Shown here: positions 18,170 to 27,421 of the stretch, piece by piece
Position numbering within the stretch: position 1 is the stretch's first letter
Layout of the letters: each line of letters begins with the position of its first letter
Made by a program: the position numbers and the translations under genes
The notes under the pieces: generated by a model
What the model saw: the letters and a program-made list of their open reading frames with translations, nothing else
Told to the model about the DNA's origin: nothing
The model's database searches: none
From: an uncultured Lachnospiraceae bacterium
Lineage (GTDB): Bacteria > Bacillota > Clostridia > Lachnospirales > Lachnospiraceae
Length of the DNA stretch: 64,000 nucleotides
Assembly (NCBI GenBank): GCA_900554415.1
Contig: USGU01000005.1
Coordinates: forward strand, 27,017-91,016
Reading direction: 5' to 3'

Positions 18170-19600
18170 CTAAAGCAAATGACGGAATGGCCGAACAAGG
18201 ATACGAAGTACACTGTAAAACATCTGTTTCTTCTTATTCAAGGTCTTTTCCTTGTACAGACTTCCTTCTGTTTCCTGACCATCAGGGCAAACCTCTTTAC
18301 TTTTTTCTATATAAGTATCTTCTGTAGCACGTATCTGTTCGTTTAATTCCTGACTTTCTATCACAAGCATCAATTCTGTATCCAGGTAAGTGCTTCTCAT
18401 ATCCAGATTATAAGAACCTACTATGGAAATATCGTCATCCACCAAAACCGCCTTCGTATGTACTGCATGTTCATTCATCAGTTCGTACACCATCACACCT
18501 GTATCCAGTATTTTCTGTTTTTGAGTCAGATAGTCCGTACATCCCCACGGATTAGAGCCTTTCTCCACTGCATTCAGAATCACCTTTGTATCTGCTTTCT
18601 CAGAAATATGCTCCAATACTCCATACATATAATCATTACAGATAACATATGGTGTCTGAATAATGACATTCTCACCCTGAAGGGCAAGTGCCTCAATTGC
18701 CTGAAGCACCTGAGGGTTCTTTCTTCCGGCCTGCGTACCATTATCAATCAATGTAATTTTATCTACCGGAAAAGTATCTTCTTCCCAGTTGTCATATGTA
18801 TCTATATCCATATACTTCTTTCTTAAAGTATCATACTTTGCTTCTAATTCATGGTACTGCTCTGTATAGTATTCCTGACCATGACGGTCTTTCTTCCGAG
18901 ATACATGGTCTTCATTCCAGATTCTTTCAAAATAATCTTCCAGTTCCAACAAGGAGTCTGATTCTCCATCTGAGGTATCATACATCAGAATATCCCGGTC
19001 TGCATTAATTCCGGTCTGCTTGTCTCCAAGGAAAATATCATTGGTATTACGTCCACCCAACAGATACATCCGTTCATCTACGATGATATATTTATCATGC
19101 ATACGATAATTCAACCGGAACAGATTCGTAACCGTAATGGGATTATAGATTCTGACCTCCACATTCTCATGTGCTGAAAGTGCCTGAAAAAGCTTATTGC
19201 CATCCAGAAAAAGTTTCTGATAAATTCCGTCAATCAGAAGCTGCACCTGCACCCCTCTGTCTGCCGCATGATACAAAGCGGCTAAGATTTCACTACCACT
19301 GTCATCTGCACGCAAATCAAAAGTAGACAGCACAACACTTTCTTTTGCCGCTCCAATCATCCGAAGCCGCCAGATAAGTGCTTCTTCATTATCATCGATA
19401 CAGCGGATTCGCTCACTGTTCTCTGTTTTTTCCCCGTTTGCTTCCTGTTCTGACCTGATACCTTCTCCCATCTGACTTACTTCTCTTGCATACTCCGAAG
19501 TCGGATGTTTGCAGAAATACGGAAACAATACATTTGCTATGAAAAGAGCTGCCAGAAGCAGCCCTATGATTATCATGAATCGTTTTATATATTTTTTCAT
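18170..19600 (-). CDS. Phospholipase D family protein, cardiolipin-synthase-like
   Basis: About 476 residues with one N-terminal membrane anchor (MKKYIKRFMIIIGLLLAALF) and two HKD motifs: HDKYIIVDERMYLLGGRN and HTKAVLVDDDISIVGSYN. Two HKD halves are the hallmark of phospholipase D and bacterial cardiolipin synthases. The gene order (flippase-like protein, pssA, this gene) supports phospholipid synthesis or turnover at the membrane. Compared with classic Cls it has a single anchor instead of two and an insert between the HKD motifs, so a phosphatidyltransferase of other specificity is possible. The start is uncertain: the ATG at 19600 fits the membrane anchor but has a weak site; an upstream in-frame ATG overlaps the pssA stop. 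Confidence 0.82.
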   Translation of the reverse strand: MKKYIKRFMIIIGLLLAALFIANVLFPYFCKHPTSEYAREVSQMGEGIRSEQEANGEKTENSERIRCIDDNEEALIWRLRMIGAAKESVVLSTFDLRADDSGSEILAALYHAADRGVQVQLLIDGIYQKLFLDGNKLFQALSAHENVEVRIYNPITVTNLFRLNYRMHDKYIIVDERMYLLGGRNTNDIFLGDKQTGINADRDILMYDTSDGESDSLLELEDYFERIWNEDHVSRKKDRHGQEYYTEQYHELEAKYDTLRKKYMDIDTYDNWEEDTFPVDKITLIDNGTQAGRKNPQVLQAIEALALQGENVIIQTPYVICNDYMYGVLEHISEKADTKVILNAVEKGSNPWGCTDYLTQKQKILDTGVMVYELMNEHAVHTKAVLVDDDISIVGSYNLDMRSTYLDTELMLVIESQELNEQIRATEDTYIEKSKEVCPDGQETEGSLYKEKTLNKKKQMFYSVLRILVRPFRHLL

Positions 19601-19646
19601 AAATTTGTCTTTATATAAATCACTGTTTTCTCTGTTGCGATATTCC

Positions 19647-20264
19647 TTACCATACATGCAGCATACGTAAAACTGCCACTGCCACAATCAGAACTAAAAT
19701 CGAAAGGGTTACATTCTTCGGCTTACGAAGCTTGAAATTGGTAATAAATAATAAACCAACTGCAAGTACAAGTACGTGAAGTCCTAAGAAAAAGTCCTTC
19801 CCAAGAAACGGCTTCAGTGAAAACATAATCGGTAAGGCAATTGCCATGGATGTAATCGGAAGTCCCTGATAATATTCTCTTTTTTCTGCTGTTTCGCTCT
19901 GTCTCACTTCTTCTGTCACATTGAACCACGCAAGTCGAATCAATCCTGCAAGCACATAGAACATCAGAATCACAATTCCCACTCGGCTGCGCATCCCCAT
20001 GCAATAGCACAAAAGTGCCGGACTCACACCAAAGCAAATTACATCTGACAGGGAATCAATCTGGATTCCAAAGTTCTTTTCCACTTCCGTACGGTTCTTC
20101 TTAGTTCTTGCAATCTTTCCGTCAAACATATCACATAGGCCGGAAATAGCAAGACAGACTACTGCATATTTAATCTTTCCATTTACCGAAAACATCATAC
20201 CGCTCATGGATACTATGAGACTGATATAAGTAAGAACTACCGTATAATCGTAAACACCTAACAT
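19647..20264 (-). CDS. pssA: CDP-diacylglycerol-serine O-phosphatidyltransferase
   Basis: A 205-residue membrane enzyme that makes phosphatidylserine from CDP-diacylglycerol and serine. It has the CDP-alcohol phosphotransferase motif: DMFDGKIAR at about residues 46-54, then after ten residues FGIQIDSLSD, giving the DG..AR..G...D...D pattern. About six hydrophobic segments are seen. It overlaps the last codons of the upstream flippase-like gene by 7 bases, so the two are translationally coupled. No phosphatidylserine decarboxylase gene is present in the window. Confidence 0.9.
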   Translation of the reverse strand: MLGVYDYTVVLTYISLIVSMSGMMFSVNGKIKYAVVCLAISGLCDMFDGKIARTKKNRTEVEKNFGIQIDSLSDVICFGVSPALLCYCMGMRSRVGIVILMFYVLAGLIRLAWFNVTEEVRQSETAEKREYYQGLPITSMAIALPIMFSLKPFLGKDFFLGLHVLVLAVGLLFITNFKLRKPKNVTLSILVLIVAVAVLRMLHVW

Positions 20265-21295
20265 TTTTTAACCCTCTTTTTTCTTCCAATAGTAAAATTC
20301 GCCACAATTGTAAATAATGCACTGATAATCAGTTCTGTATAATAGCCAAGTCCACGGCTTAATATCATTCCCGGAAGTAATAGCTGGCTGCCGAAAATTG
20401 GCAGGAATATAATGGAGAACAATTTCTCACTGATTCCCATTCCACCAGGAAGCGGCAGCATATCTACCGACACGGAAATACTTCCCTGCAGAAGAGCAAT
20501 GACCCCTGCAGAATATTTCGAAAGTCCAAAGGAACGATAAACAAACCAGGTACCCATAAAAAGCGCAAACCGCTGAAATACCGTAATTGCAAACACTTCT
20601 ATTAAAACCCGCACATGTTCTTTTAAGTATACCGCAGTCGCTCTGTACTGGTCCATTGACGCATTCAGCTTCTCCAGCCGGGAGCTTTTTCTTCTCATAA
20701 GATGCAGCTTTTCCAGCAGCTCAAGCCCTTTTACCAGAATGGTTCTTGCAAGGTCCGGATGAAAGACCAGCACCAGCATGGCCGTCACACAGAATACATT
20801 CAGTGCAGTTCCCAGATAGAACACATAACGCACATTATAGAGATAAGTATGTATAAATCCCTGACCGAACACAGTAAGCACTACACCAATCGCAACCAGC
20901 ACCAGCTTATATGTAATCGTAATTATCATCAACACTAAGGTCGAGACCGGAATCGGAATTTTTTCTTTTTTCATAAAATAGATTTGTGCCGGCTGTCCTC
21001 CTGTTGCAGACGGAGTAATACAACTAAAGAAAAATCCTACCGAAGAGAACAAAAAACAAGTTCTTTTCTTCAACTTAATTCCAAGCGTGTGCATCATGTA
21101 GTAAATAATGATTGACTCACCCCAGATAAAAATCACTACACAGACAACCGCCGCCATGATCCATAACGGATTCACGGTCTTTAAAATATCCGATATCTCT
21201 CCCAAATCTTCCCCATGAAAGACCCCGTAAAGGGTTCCTCCAAATACAAGAATCAGAAAGATGATATTGAACAGGAACTTTTTTTTGTTTTCCAT
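20258..21295 (-). CDS. LPG-synthase transmembrane-domain (UPF0104/YbhN-like) flippase-like protein
   Basis: A 345-residue polytopic membrane protein of the family that corresponds to the flippase half of MprF. Typical features are the SPSATGGQPAQIYFMKKE loop (here CITPSATGGQPAQ) near residue 100 and the PLPGGMGISE motif near residue 285. The soluble lysyl-transferase half of MprF is absent, so it is more likely a lipid or glycolipid translocase or an accessory factor. The overlap with pssA and the phospholipase-D-like gene behind it place it in phospholipid handling. Confidence 0.85.
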   Translation of the reverse strand: MENKKKFLFNIIFLILVFGGTLYGVFHGEDLGEISDILKTVNPLWIMAAVVCVVIFIWGESIIIYYMMHTLGIKLKKRTCFLFSSVGFFFSCITPSATGGQPAQIYFMKKEKIPIPVSTLVLMIITITYKLVLVAIGVVLTVFGQGFIHTYLYNVRYVFYLGTALNVFCVTAMLVLVFHPDLARTILVKGLELLEKLHLMRRKSSRLEKLNASMDQYRATAVYLKEHVRVLIEVFAITVFQRFALFMGTWFVYRSFGLSKYSAGVIALLQGSISVSVDMLPLPGGMGISEKLFSIIFLPIFGSQLLLPGMILSRGLGYYTELIISALFTIVANFTIGRKKRVKKC

Positions 21296-21392
21296 AGATT
21301 CACCTTCTAAAATTCAAGTCATCGTTAATTTTGTCACATATCCGTTTATTCTATCACACTTTTTTCAGAAAGTACATTTATTTTTATTGATA

Positions 21393-22244
21393 TTACAAAT
21401 TCATCTCTATTTTTTCTCTTTCTGCCGCATTGCCAAGAATAATATTCAGCACTACTGCTGTCAAAATAATGCCTGCGCCCACCAGTGCAAATTGTCCCAT
21501 TTTCTCTCCATAAAACAGAAATACCCATACTGGATTTAATATTGCCTCCAGTAGTCCTATGAGAGATGCACTTACCGGACTTGTTAATCTGCTTCCTTTG
21601 GCAAAAAACACATACGCCAGTCCTACCTGAAAAATTCCCAGTGCCAAAAGTGCCAGCAGTGCAGTTCCATTTAATGTAAGAACATTCTTCATGAACGGAA
21701 CAGCAATGAGAACTGACAGACCAAAAGCCAGCATACTTGCATCCTCACTGCTTGCCTCAGGAAGGGAATTAATGAAATACACTCCCGAAAAACAAAATCC
21801 AGCACAGATTGCAAGAATATTTCCAAAAAGTTTTCCGCCATCCAACTGGTCAAAGAAGAACAAAATCATTCCTGCAAATGCCATTCCCACAACCGCGCAC
21901 TGATATGGCTTCGGCTTTCGCTTCTGATAAATGCAATCCCACACCAACACGAAAACCGGTGCTGTATATTGCAGTACAATTGCATTCGCAGCCGTAGTAA
22001 GCTTATTGGCAATTACAAAAAGCAGATTCGTAAATAGCAGACACATTGCTGCCGCAACTATTTTCTTATTTACTTTTATTTTAATCCGTTTCTTGAAAAT
22101 CCAGAAAAATAATAATGCTATCAGAGACCTTGCTCCATTAATCATCATTGCATTTCCAGGGATATATTTAATCAGAATTCCTCCCGTTGACCATAAAATA
22201 GCTGTCAAAAGTATATATAGATTTCCTTTATTCTGCTGACTCAT
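21393..22244 (-). CDS. DMT-superfamily (EamA) transporter
   Basis: A 283-residue inner-membrane transporter with ten hydrophobic segments in two EamA repeats, e.g. LTAILWSTGGILIK at the N-terminus and SASLIGLLEAILNPVWVF in the second repeat. Such proteins export or import metabolites such as amino acids or nucleosides; the substrate cannot be told from sequence. The start at 22244 (MSQQNKGN) has GGAGG eight bases upstream, and the longer open frame upstream is unsupported. Confidence 0.88.
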   Translation of the reverse strand: MSQQNKGNLYILLTAILWSTGGILIKYIPGNAMMINGARSLIALLFFWIFKKRIKIKVNKKIVAAAMCLLFTNLLFVIANKLTTAANAIVLQYTAPVFVLVWDCIYQKRKPKPYQCAVVGMAFAGMILFFFDQLDGGKLFGNILAICAGFCFSGVYFINSLPEASSEDASMLAFGLSVLIAVPFMKNVLTLNGTALLALLALGIFQVGLAYVFFAKGSRLTSPVSASLIGLLEAILNPVWVFLFYGEKMGQFALVGAGIILTAVVLNIILGNAAEREKIEMNL

Positions 22245-22351
22245 GTGTAATCCTCCGTTCTGCTCACAATCAGATTTATTGTACCACATTTCAGGAAGAT
22301 ATCCAATACTACAGTAACTTGCCAGATACAAAAATTGTCAAGAAGCAGAAA

Positions 22352-22385
22352 AAGGACAAACATGCCTTTTCGACCGTCTGTCCTT
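22352..22385 (-). terminator. Rho-independent terminator of the M42 peptidase gene
   Basis: Ten-base stem with one wobble (22352-22361 with 22376-22385); minus strand continues TTTCTG after CCTT. It lies 34 bases after the M42 stop and separates it from the EamA gene. Confidence 0.78.
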
Positions 22386-22418
22386 CTACTATACTGTATA
22401 AATATTAAGATTTTATTA

Positions 22419-23507
22419 CTATTCCATAATATCTTTTCTTAAGATTTTATGAATGCGCTCTTCGTTAAGTCCACGAATCACTTCTGTAGCCATATTGATT
22501 GCTGCATCAATATCTTCCATTGCACAGAAGTTATAATGTGTATGAACATAACGGGATGGGATTCCAAGAACCAGTACAGGTACAGCTTTGCTTTCCAGAC
22601 TGATTTTTCCGGCATTTGTTCCGCCACCTCTTCTGACAGCATCCTGATACTTGATACCCTTTTCGTCTCCAATTTCATGTGCATATTCTGCAAACACCGG
22701 ATTAGAGATGTAGCTTACGTCCATACGGCGAATCTGCACGCCTTTCTTTAAAGCTCCCTGAGATAAAGTTTCTCCATAGTAGAAGTCATCTGCCGGAGAA
22801 CCTTCAAATACAATTGCAAGGTCTGGTTTAATAATCTGTGATGTCACAGTTGCTCCACGGGTTCCTACTTCTTCCTGCGCTGCAAAACCGCCAACTACAT
22901 CCACTGCTAAATCTTTGTCATTCGCAAGTGCTTTCATTGTTTCAATAATACAGGTGCATCCAAGTCTGTTGTCAAATGCTTTTCCATAACAGATTTTCTG
23001 TTCTTCGTGATATTCGAATGTTACATCTGGCATAATCGGGTCTCCCGGATGAATACCATAAACCTCCAGTACTTCTGCCTTGCTACTTGCTCCTACATCT
23101 ACCGCTAAATCTTCGATATCAAGGTCACATCCTCTTTCATTTGCTTTTAAGAAATGAACTGGCTTTGAAGTAACAATTCCTTTGATTTTCTTTCCTTCGC
23201 TATTTCTGACAATGACAGAATGTGCAGGAATATTTGTCAAATGGATTCCGCCAAGAGCTACGATATTCAATAAACCATTGTCGCGGATGCTCTGTACCAT
23301 AAATCCACATTCATCTGTATGTGCGTCTAACAGAATGACCGGCTTCTTTCCCGAAAAGTCTTTACGCTTCATATATACGTTGCACATTGCATCATTGGAA
23401 ACGTCAAATCCTTCTGTAAATTTCTTAATCACTTTACAAACTTCTTCTTCAAATCCACTTGGTCCAAAGGCATTTGTAATTTCTTCAATCAGTTTAATGT
23501 CTGCCAT
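22419..23507 (-). CDS. M42-family metallo-aminopeptidase
   Basis: A 362-residue di-metal (Zn or Co) tetrahedral aminopeptidase of the glutamyl aminopeptidase / PepA-FrvX group. The ligands are visible in order: LDAHTDECGF, KAFDNRLGC, AAQEEVGTRGA (catalytic Glu pair), FEGSPADD and HTHYNF near the C-terminus. It acts in the cytoplasm on short peptides. It follows the M55 D-aminopeptidase gene by 24 bases and an oligopeptide permease, consistent with a peptide uptake-and-digestion set. Confidence 0.93.
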   Translation of the reverse strand: MADIKLIEEITNAFGPSGFEEEVCKVIKKFTEGFDVSNDAMCNVYMKRKDFSGKKPVILLDAHTDECGFMVQSIRDNGLLNIVALGGIHLTNIPAHSVIVRNSEGKKIKGIVTSKPVHFLKANERGCDLDIEDLAVDVGASSKAEVLEVYGIHPGDPIMPDVTFEYHEEQKICYGKAFDNRLGCTCIIETMKALANDKDLAVDVVGGFAAQEEVGTRGATVTSQIIKPDLAIVFEGSPADDFYYGETLSQGALKKGVQIRRMDVSYISNPVFAEYAHEIGDEKGIKYQDAVRRGGGTNAGKISLESKAVPVLVLGIPSRYVHTHYNFCAMEDIDAAINMATEVIRGLNEERIHKILRKDIME

Positions 23508-23531
23508 TTTCTTTTCCTCCGTATTATCTCT

Positions 23532-24332
23532 TTAATAAACAATGAAAGAATGCGCTACCACAATATCGTGATAATTGTCTGATTCCACACAGTTTGTACG
23601 TTCATCTACCGCACGTACACCTGGGAAGAAAGACATCGTATACGCCTTTTTCAAGTCTTTATAATTTGCAAGATAAGTAAACTTATCCGGCATTTCTATT
23701 TTACCACATGAGAAATCTTTTGAAAGAGCTTCTTTCACTTTTGATCTCAGTTCTTCAATTACAGTCTGTGGGTCTTTGTTAATTGTAGAGCCTCCGCATC
23801 CCGATTTGGTGGCTACTGTTGTAATCTCAGGTACCATATCATGTGCCAGCTTACAGATTCCTTCATCCCCTGACAGGAAAAGCACCGGCACACCCATCAT
23901 GCCTGCGGTGTAACTGTTCAGCATAAATTCGCTCATAGGCTTTCCATTTAATGTAATGTAATTGGTATTTCCCGTGGAAGTATGACATAGCGGGCTTTCC
24001 GGACTTCCTGCCGGTGAATGATATCCTACATAGAATACACCATCAAAAGATTCATCCAGACCAAACATCATATTATATGGATGTCCGCTCTTACCTCTGA
24101 TTAAGGTAACTCCCTTTGGCATCTGCATCACGTCAATATTTGTAGCATCACCGTGCCCGTCTTTTACTACAATCTCTGTTGCGCCTGCTTCCAATGCTGC
24201 CTCACAAACCGCCACCACTTCTTCTGTCATTCTCTTTGCGAATGCCTGATAGCAGCTTTCTGTCTTATGTGTTTCTGCGCCTAAAGTCGTTCCTGTACAG
24301 CCTTCAATGTCTGCACTAATAAACAGTTTCAT
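23532..24332 (-). CDS. dppA: M55-family D-aminopeptidase (DppA-like)
   Basis: A 266-residue zinc peptidase. The N-terminal MKLFISADIEGCTG provides the Asp-x-Glu metal ligands; the conserved KDGHGDATNI and GYHSPAGSPESPLCHT supply the remaining His/Asp ligands. B. subtilis DppA, the family type, removes D-Ala from peptides and is encoded with a dipeptide permease, as here. It is probably cytoplasmic. A strong terminator lies between oppF and this gene, so it may use its own promoter in the repeat-containing gap (24333-24479). Confidence 0.92.
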   Translation of the reverse strand: MKLFISADIEGCTGTTLGAETHKTESCYQAFAKRMTEEVVAVCEAALEAGATEIVVKDGHGDATNIDVMQMPKGVTLIRGKSGHPYNMMFGLDESFDGVFYVGYHSPAGSPESPLCHTSTGNTNYITLNGKPMSEFMLNSYTAGMMGVPVLFLSGDEGICKLAHDMVPEITTVATKSGCGGSTINKDPQTVIEELRSKVKEALSKDFSCGKIEMPDKFTYLANYKDLKKAYTMSFFPGVRAVDERTNCVESDNYHDIVVAHSFIVY

Positions 24333-24352
24333 GTGATTCCCTCCTGCTCTTA

Positions 24353-24427
24353 TTATATGATGCCGGGGTCAAAAGCCCCAACTCTGATGCCTGTGGATTT
24401 AGACCTTTTGCCCCTGGCATCATTATA
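24353..24427 (-). repeat. Palindromic repeat element, copy A (5' leader of the M55 gene)
   Basis: On the minus strand it starts ATGATGCCAGGGGCAAAAGG and ends CTTTTGACCCCGGCATCAT: imperfect 19-base inverted ends with two mismatches around a core that includes CAGGCATCAGAGTTGGGG. A diverged copy with the same order of core blocks lies at 34943-35005 upstream of trkA. A TATAAT (minus strand) just before the repeat suggests that it is transcribed at the very 5' end of the M55 mRNA. Confidence 0.7.
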
Positions 24428-24479
24428 TCTTAGATATATAAAAAATACATCTGTCTTTTATCTGCTTTACGCATGGTAG

Positions 24480-24519
24480 CAAAAGTGCAGAAAGGAATTG
24501 CTTCCCTTCTGCACTTTTG
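24480..24519 (-). terminator. Strong terminator hairpin after oppF
   Basis: Eighteen-base arms with one mismatch (24480-24497 with 24502-24519), 4-base loop. It lies directly behind the oppF stop codon and would end most transcripts of the permease operon before the M55 and M42 genes. Confidence 0.85.
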
Positions 24520-24520
24520 T

Positions 24521-25504
24521 TTATTTCTGCTGCTGACTGTATAAATGACAATATACCTCATGTCCCGGTGCAATCTCCACTCTTTCAGGAGCTTTTTCCT
24601 TACAGATACCCATACATTTCGGACATCTAGTATGGAATTTACATCCTGTTGGTGGATTCAGTGCTGAAGGAATATTTCCTTCCAGTATGATTCTTTCTTT
24701 CTTTGCTGTAGGATCCGGAATCGGAACAGCAGAAAGAAGCGCCTGTGTATATGGATGACATGGATTCTTGTACAATTCTTTCTTATCTGCCATTTCCACA
24801 AAATTTCCCAGATACATAACACCAACACGATCACTGATATGCTCTACAACACTCAAATCATGCGCCACAAAGATATAGGTCAGATTGTATTCTTTTTTCA
24901 GTTTATTCATCAGGTTCAGTACCTGTGACTGAATAGAAACATCAAGAGCTGATACCGGCTCATCAGCGATAATCAGTTTTGGCTGCACTGCAAGTGCTCT
25001 TGCAATTCCGATACGCTGTCTCTGTCCACCACTGAACTCATGCGGATAACGGTTTACATGGTAAACATCCAGTCCAACTTCCTGAATCAGTTCGATAACC
25101 CTTGCATCAATTTCTTCCTTTGTTTTTGCAAGACCGTGAATCTTCAATGGTTCTGCAATAATATCGTGAACAGACATTCTTGGGTTCAGTGATGCGTATG
25201 GATCCTGAAATACCATCTGGATTCCCTTGCGGATTGGACGCATTTCTTTGTTATTCAGTTTGGCAATTTCCTTCCCGTCAAATACAATGCTTCCATCAGT
25301 TGGTTCAATCAGTTTACAGAGTGCTTTTCCAAGTGTGGATTTTCCACATCCGGATTCCCCAACGATACCGAACACTTCTCCCTCATGAATTTCAACGTCT
25401 ACTCCGTCAACGGCCTTTACATAAGATGGTTTCTGAAAGAGTCCATTATTCACTGGATAATACACTTTTACACCTTCGGCTTTTAATAAAATATTATCCG
25501 ACAT
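24521..25504 (-). CDS. oppF: Oligopeptide/dipeptide ABC transporter ATPase (OppF/DppF type)
   Basis: A 327-residue ATPase that powers peptide import. Walker A GESGCGKSTLGK (near residue 48), Q-loop FQDPYASLNP, signature FSGGQRQRIGIARAL and Walker B IIADEPVSALD are intact; the C-terminal oligopeptide-transporter extension carries the cysteine cluster CKFHTRCPKC. It starts one base after the oppD stop, with its ribosome-binding site inside the end of oppD, so the two are coupled. Dipeptide versus oligopeptide specificity depends on the binding protein. Confidence 0.93.
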   Translation of the reverse strand: MSDNILLKAEGVKVYYPVNNGLFQKPSYVKAVDGVDVEIHEGEVFGIVGESGCGKSTLGKALCKLIEPTDGSIVFDGKEIAKLNNKEMRPIRKGIQMVFQDPYASLNPRMSVHDIIAEPLKIHGLAKTKEEIDARVIELIQEVGLDVYHVNRYPHEFSGGQRQRIGIARALAVQPKLIIADEPVSALDVSIQSQVLNLMNKLKKEYNLTYIFVAHDLSVVEHISDRVGVMYLGNFVEMADKKELYKNPCHPYTQALLSAVPIPDPTAKKERIILEGNIPSALNPPTGCKFHTRCPKCMGICKEKAPERVEIAPGHEVYCHLYSQQQK

Positions 25505-25505
25505 C

Positions 25506-26495
25506 CTAATTTCCTCCTTTCACATTCTCGCATCTCCAGCATTTGCTCTGGTGTCCGTTCCCCAGATCGAAGAAACCTGGTTCTTCTTCACGGCAACGGT
25601 CTGTCGCATACTTACAACGAGGTGCAAATTTACATCCTTTTGGCATGTACTTTGGATTCGGTACATTTCCCGGAATAGAATCCAGTTCATCTACCTCCAC
25701 TCCCATCTTAGGAATGGATGCCAGAAGACCTTCTGTATATGGATGACTTGGGTTTGCAAACAAATCATACACATTTGCTTTTTCGACCACACGTCCACAA
25801 TACATAACTACAACATCATCACATACTTCGGCAACAACACCGAGGTCATGTGTGATAAATAAAATGGATGTTCCGATTTCATCTTTCAGTCGGTTCATCA
25901 AATCCAGAATCTGTGCCTGAATTGTAACGTCAAGCGCTGTCGTTGGTTCATCTGCAATCAGAATCTTCGGATTGCATACCAGAGCCATGGCAATCATAAC
26001 ACGCTGTCTCTGTCCGCCGGAAAGCTGGAACGGATATTCATCGACCATTTTTTCCACACGCGGAAGTCCGGTCTTTTTCAGAATATCAATCGTCATCTTC
26101 TTTGCTTCTTCTTTTGATACTTTCTGATGAAGCAAAATATTTTCCATAATCTGATCCCCGATTTTCATTACCGGGTTAAGGCTGGTCATAGGTTCCTGGA
26201 AGATCATCGTGATATCACGACCACGCATCTCTCGTCTTTCTTCATCAGAACATTTTAAAATATCTTTTCCTTCAAAAAGGATTTCTCCTTCTACGACTTT
26301 ACCTGTTGTCCCCATTAAGAGACCCATAAGAGAAAGGGCGGTAACACTCTTTCCACTTCCTGATTCTCCTACAATCCCCAATGTGGCTCCTTTTTTTAAT
26401 TCTATATCCACACCATCAACTGATTTCACAGTTCCATTATCAGTAAAGAAATAGGTGTGCATATCTTTAATCTCTAATATATTATTATTGTCCAT
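25506..26495 (-). CDS. oppD: Oligopeptide/dipeptide ABC transporter ATPase (OppD/DppD type)
   Basis: A 329-residue partner ATPase. Walker A GESGSGKSVTALS, Q-loop FQEPMTSLNP, signature LSGGQRQRVMIAMAL and Walker B LIADEPTTALD are all present, as is the C-terminal cysteine-containing extension (CKFAPRCKYATDRC). It follows the OppC-type permease by 15 bases and precedes oppF by one base. Confidence 0.93.
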   Translation of the reverse strand: MDNNNILEIKDMHTYFFTDNGTVKSVDGVDIELKKGATLGIVGESGSGKSVTALSLMGLLMGTTGKVVEGEILFEGKDILKCSDEERREMRGRDITMIFQEPMTSLNPVMKIGDQIMENILLHQKVSKEEAKKMTIDILKKTGLPRVEKMVDEYPFQLSGGQRQRVMIAMALVCNPKILIADEPTTALDVTIQAQILDLMNRLKDEIGTSILFITHDLGVVAEVCDDVVVMYCGRVVEKANVYDLFANPSHPYTEGLLASIPKMGVEVDELDSIPGNVPNPKYMPKGCKFAPRCKYATDRCREEEPGFFDLGNGHQSKCWRCENVKGGN

Positions 26496-26510
26496 ATACT
26501 CCCTCTTCTC

Positions 26511-27404
26511 TTAATCTGATAATTTCGGGTCCAATGCATCACGAAGACCATCGCCTAATAAGTTAAAGCTTAATACGGTCAGGAAAATCGCAAGACCCGG
26601 GAAGAATGTGATGTGCCAACTGTTCATCATGTAGTTTCTTCCATTACTTAATAACAGTCCCCATTCCGGTGTTGGCGGCTGTGCCCCCATCCCCAGGAAA
26701 CTAAGACCTGATGCTGTCAAAATGGAGTTACCAATTGACATTGTATATTGTACGATAATATTTGGAATTGCTCCCGGAAGAATATGCTGAAATAAAATTC
26801 TGGCATCACTTGCCCCCAGACTCTTTGCTGCCTGAACGAATACGCTGCTCTTTAAGGATAATGTGGCGCTTCGTACCAGTCTGGCAAATGTCGGTGTACT
26901 AAATACTGCAACTGCGATTACTACGTTACCAAGACCACTTCCTAAAATAGCTACAATCGCAATTGCCAGAATCAGTCCAGGGAATGCAAAAAGTACGTCA
27001 CAGACTCTCATGATAACTGAGTCTAAGATTCCTCCGTAATATCCACCCAGAAGTCCAAGAATTGTACCGCATACTGCTCCGATTGTTACGGAGAACAAAC
27101 CGACGGACAATGAAATTCTTGTACCGCAGATAACACGGGAAAAAAGGTCTCGTCCAAATTCATCTGTTCCAAACCAATGTGCAGAACTCGGTCCCTGCAT
27201 AATGGCACTATAGTCATATTCATTAATTCCATATGGTGCTACCTTATAACTGATAAAAGATAAAACCACTAAAAAGAGTATAAAGCCTAACGCAACCAAT
27301 GCAGTTTTCTGCTTCTTAAATTTTCTGACAAATTCTTTAAAGGGAGTTTTAATATCGTCTTTTTCTGTTTTTGCTGCTGTGTTTACTGCTGCTTTTTTTG
27401 CCAT
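26511..27404 (-). CDS. oppC: Oligopeptide/dipeptide ABC transporter permease (OppC/DppC type)
   Basis: A 297-residue permease with an N-terminal cytoplasmic tail rich in Ala and Lys, one leading membrane segment, the OppC_N region (HWFGTDEFGRDLFSR) and the six-segment BPD_transp_1 core with the EAA-type loop (VQAAKSLGASDARILFQHI). It lies 17 bases after the OppB-type gene. Confidence 0.93.
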   Translation of the reverse strand: MAKKAAVNTAAKTEKDDIKTPFKEFVRKFKKQKTALVALGFILFLVVLSFISYKVAPYGINEYDYSAIMQGPSSAHWFGTDEFGRDLFSRVICGTRISLSVGLFSVTIGAVCGTILGLLGGYYGGILDSVIMRVCDVLFAFPGLILAIAIVAILGSGLGNVVIAVAVFSTPTFARLVRSATLSLKSSVFVQAAKSLGASDARILFQHILPGAIPNIIVQYTMSIGNSILTASGLSFLGMGAQPPTPEWGLLLSNGRNYMMNSWHITFFPGLAIFLTVLSFNLLGDGLRDALDPKLSD

Positions 27405-27421
27405 TCTCTTATCCTCCCTTC

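Noticed and set aside
24333..24479. A riboswitch of a known class in the M55 leader
   Set aside because: I cannot match the pairing to a known class such as T-box, SAM, c-di-AMP or fluoride; a repeat element is the safer reading.
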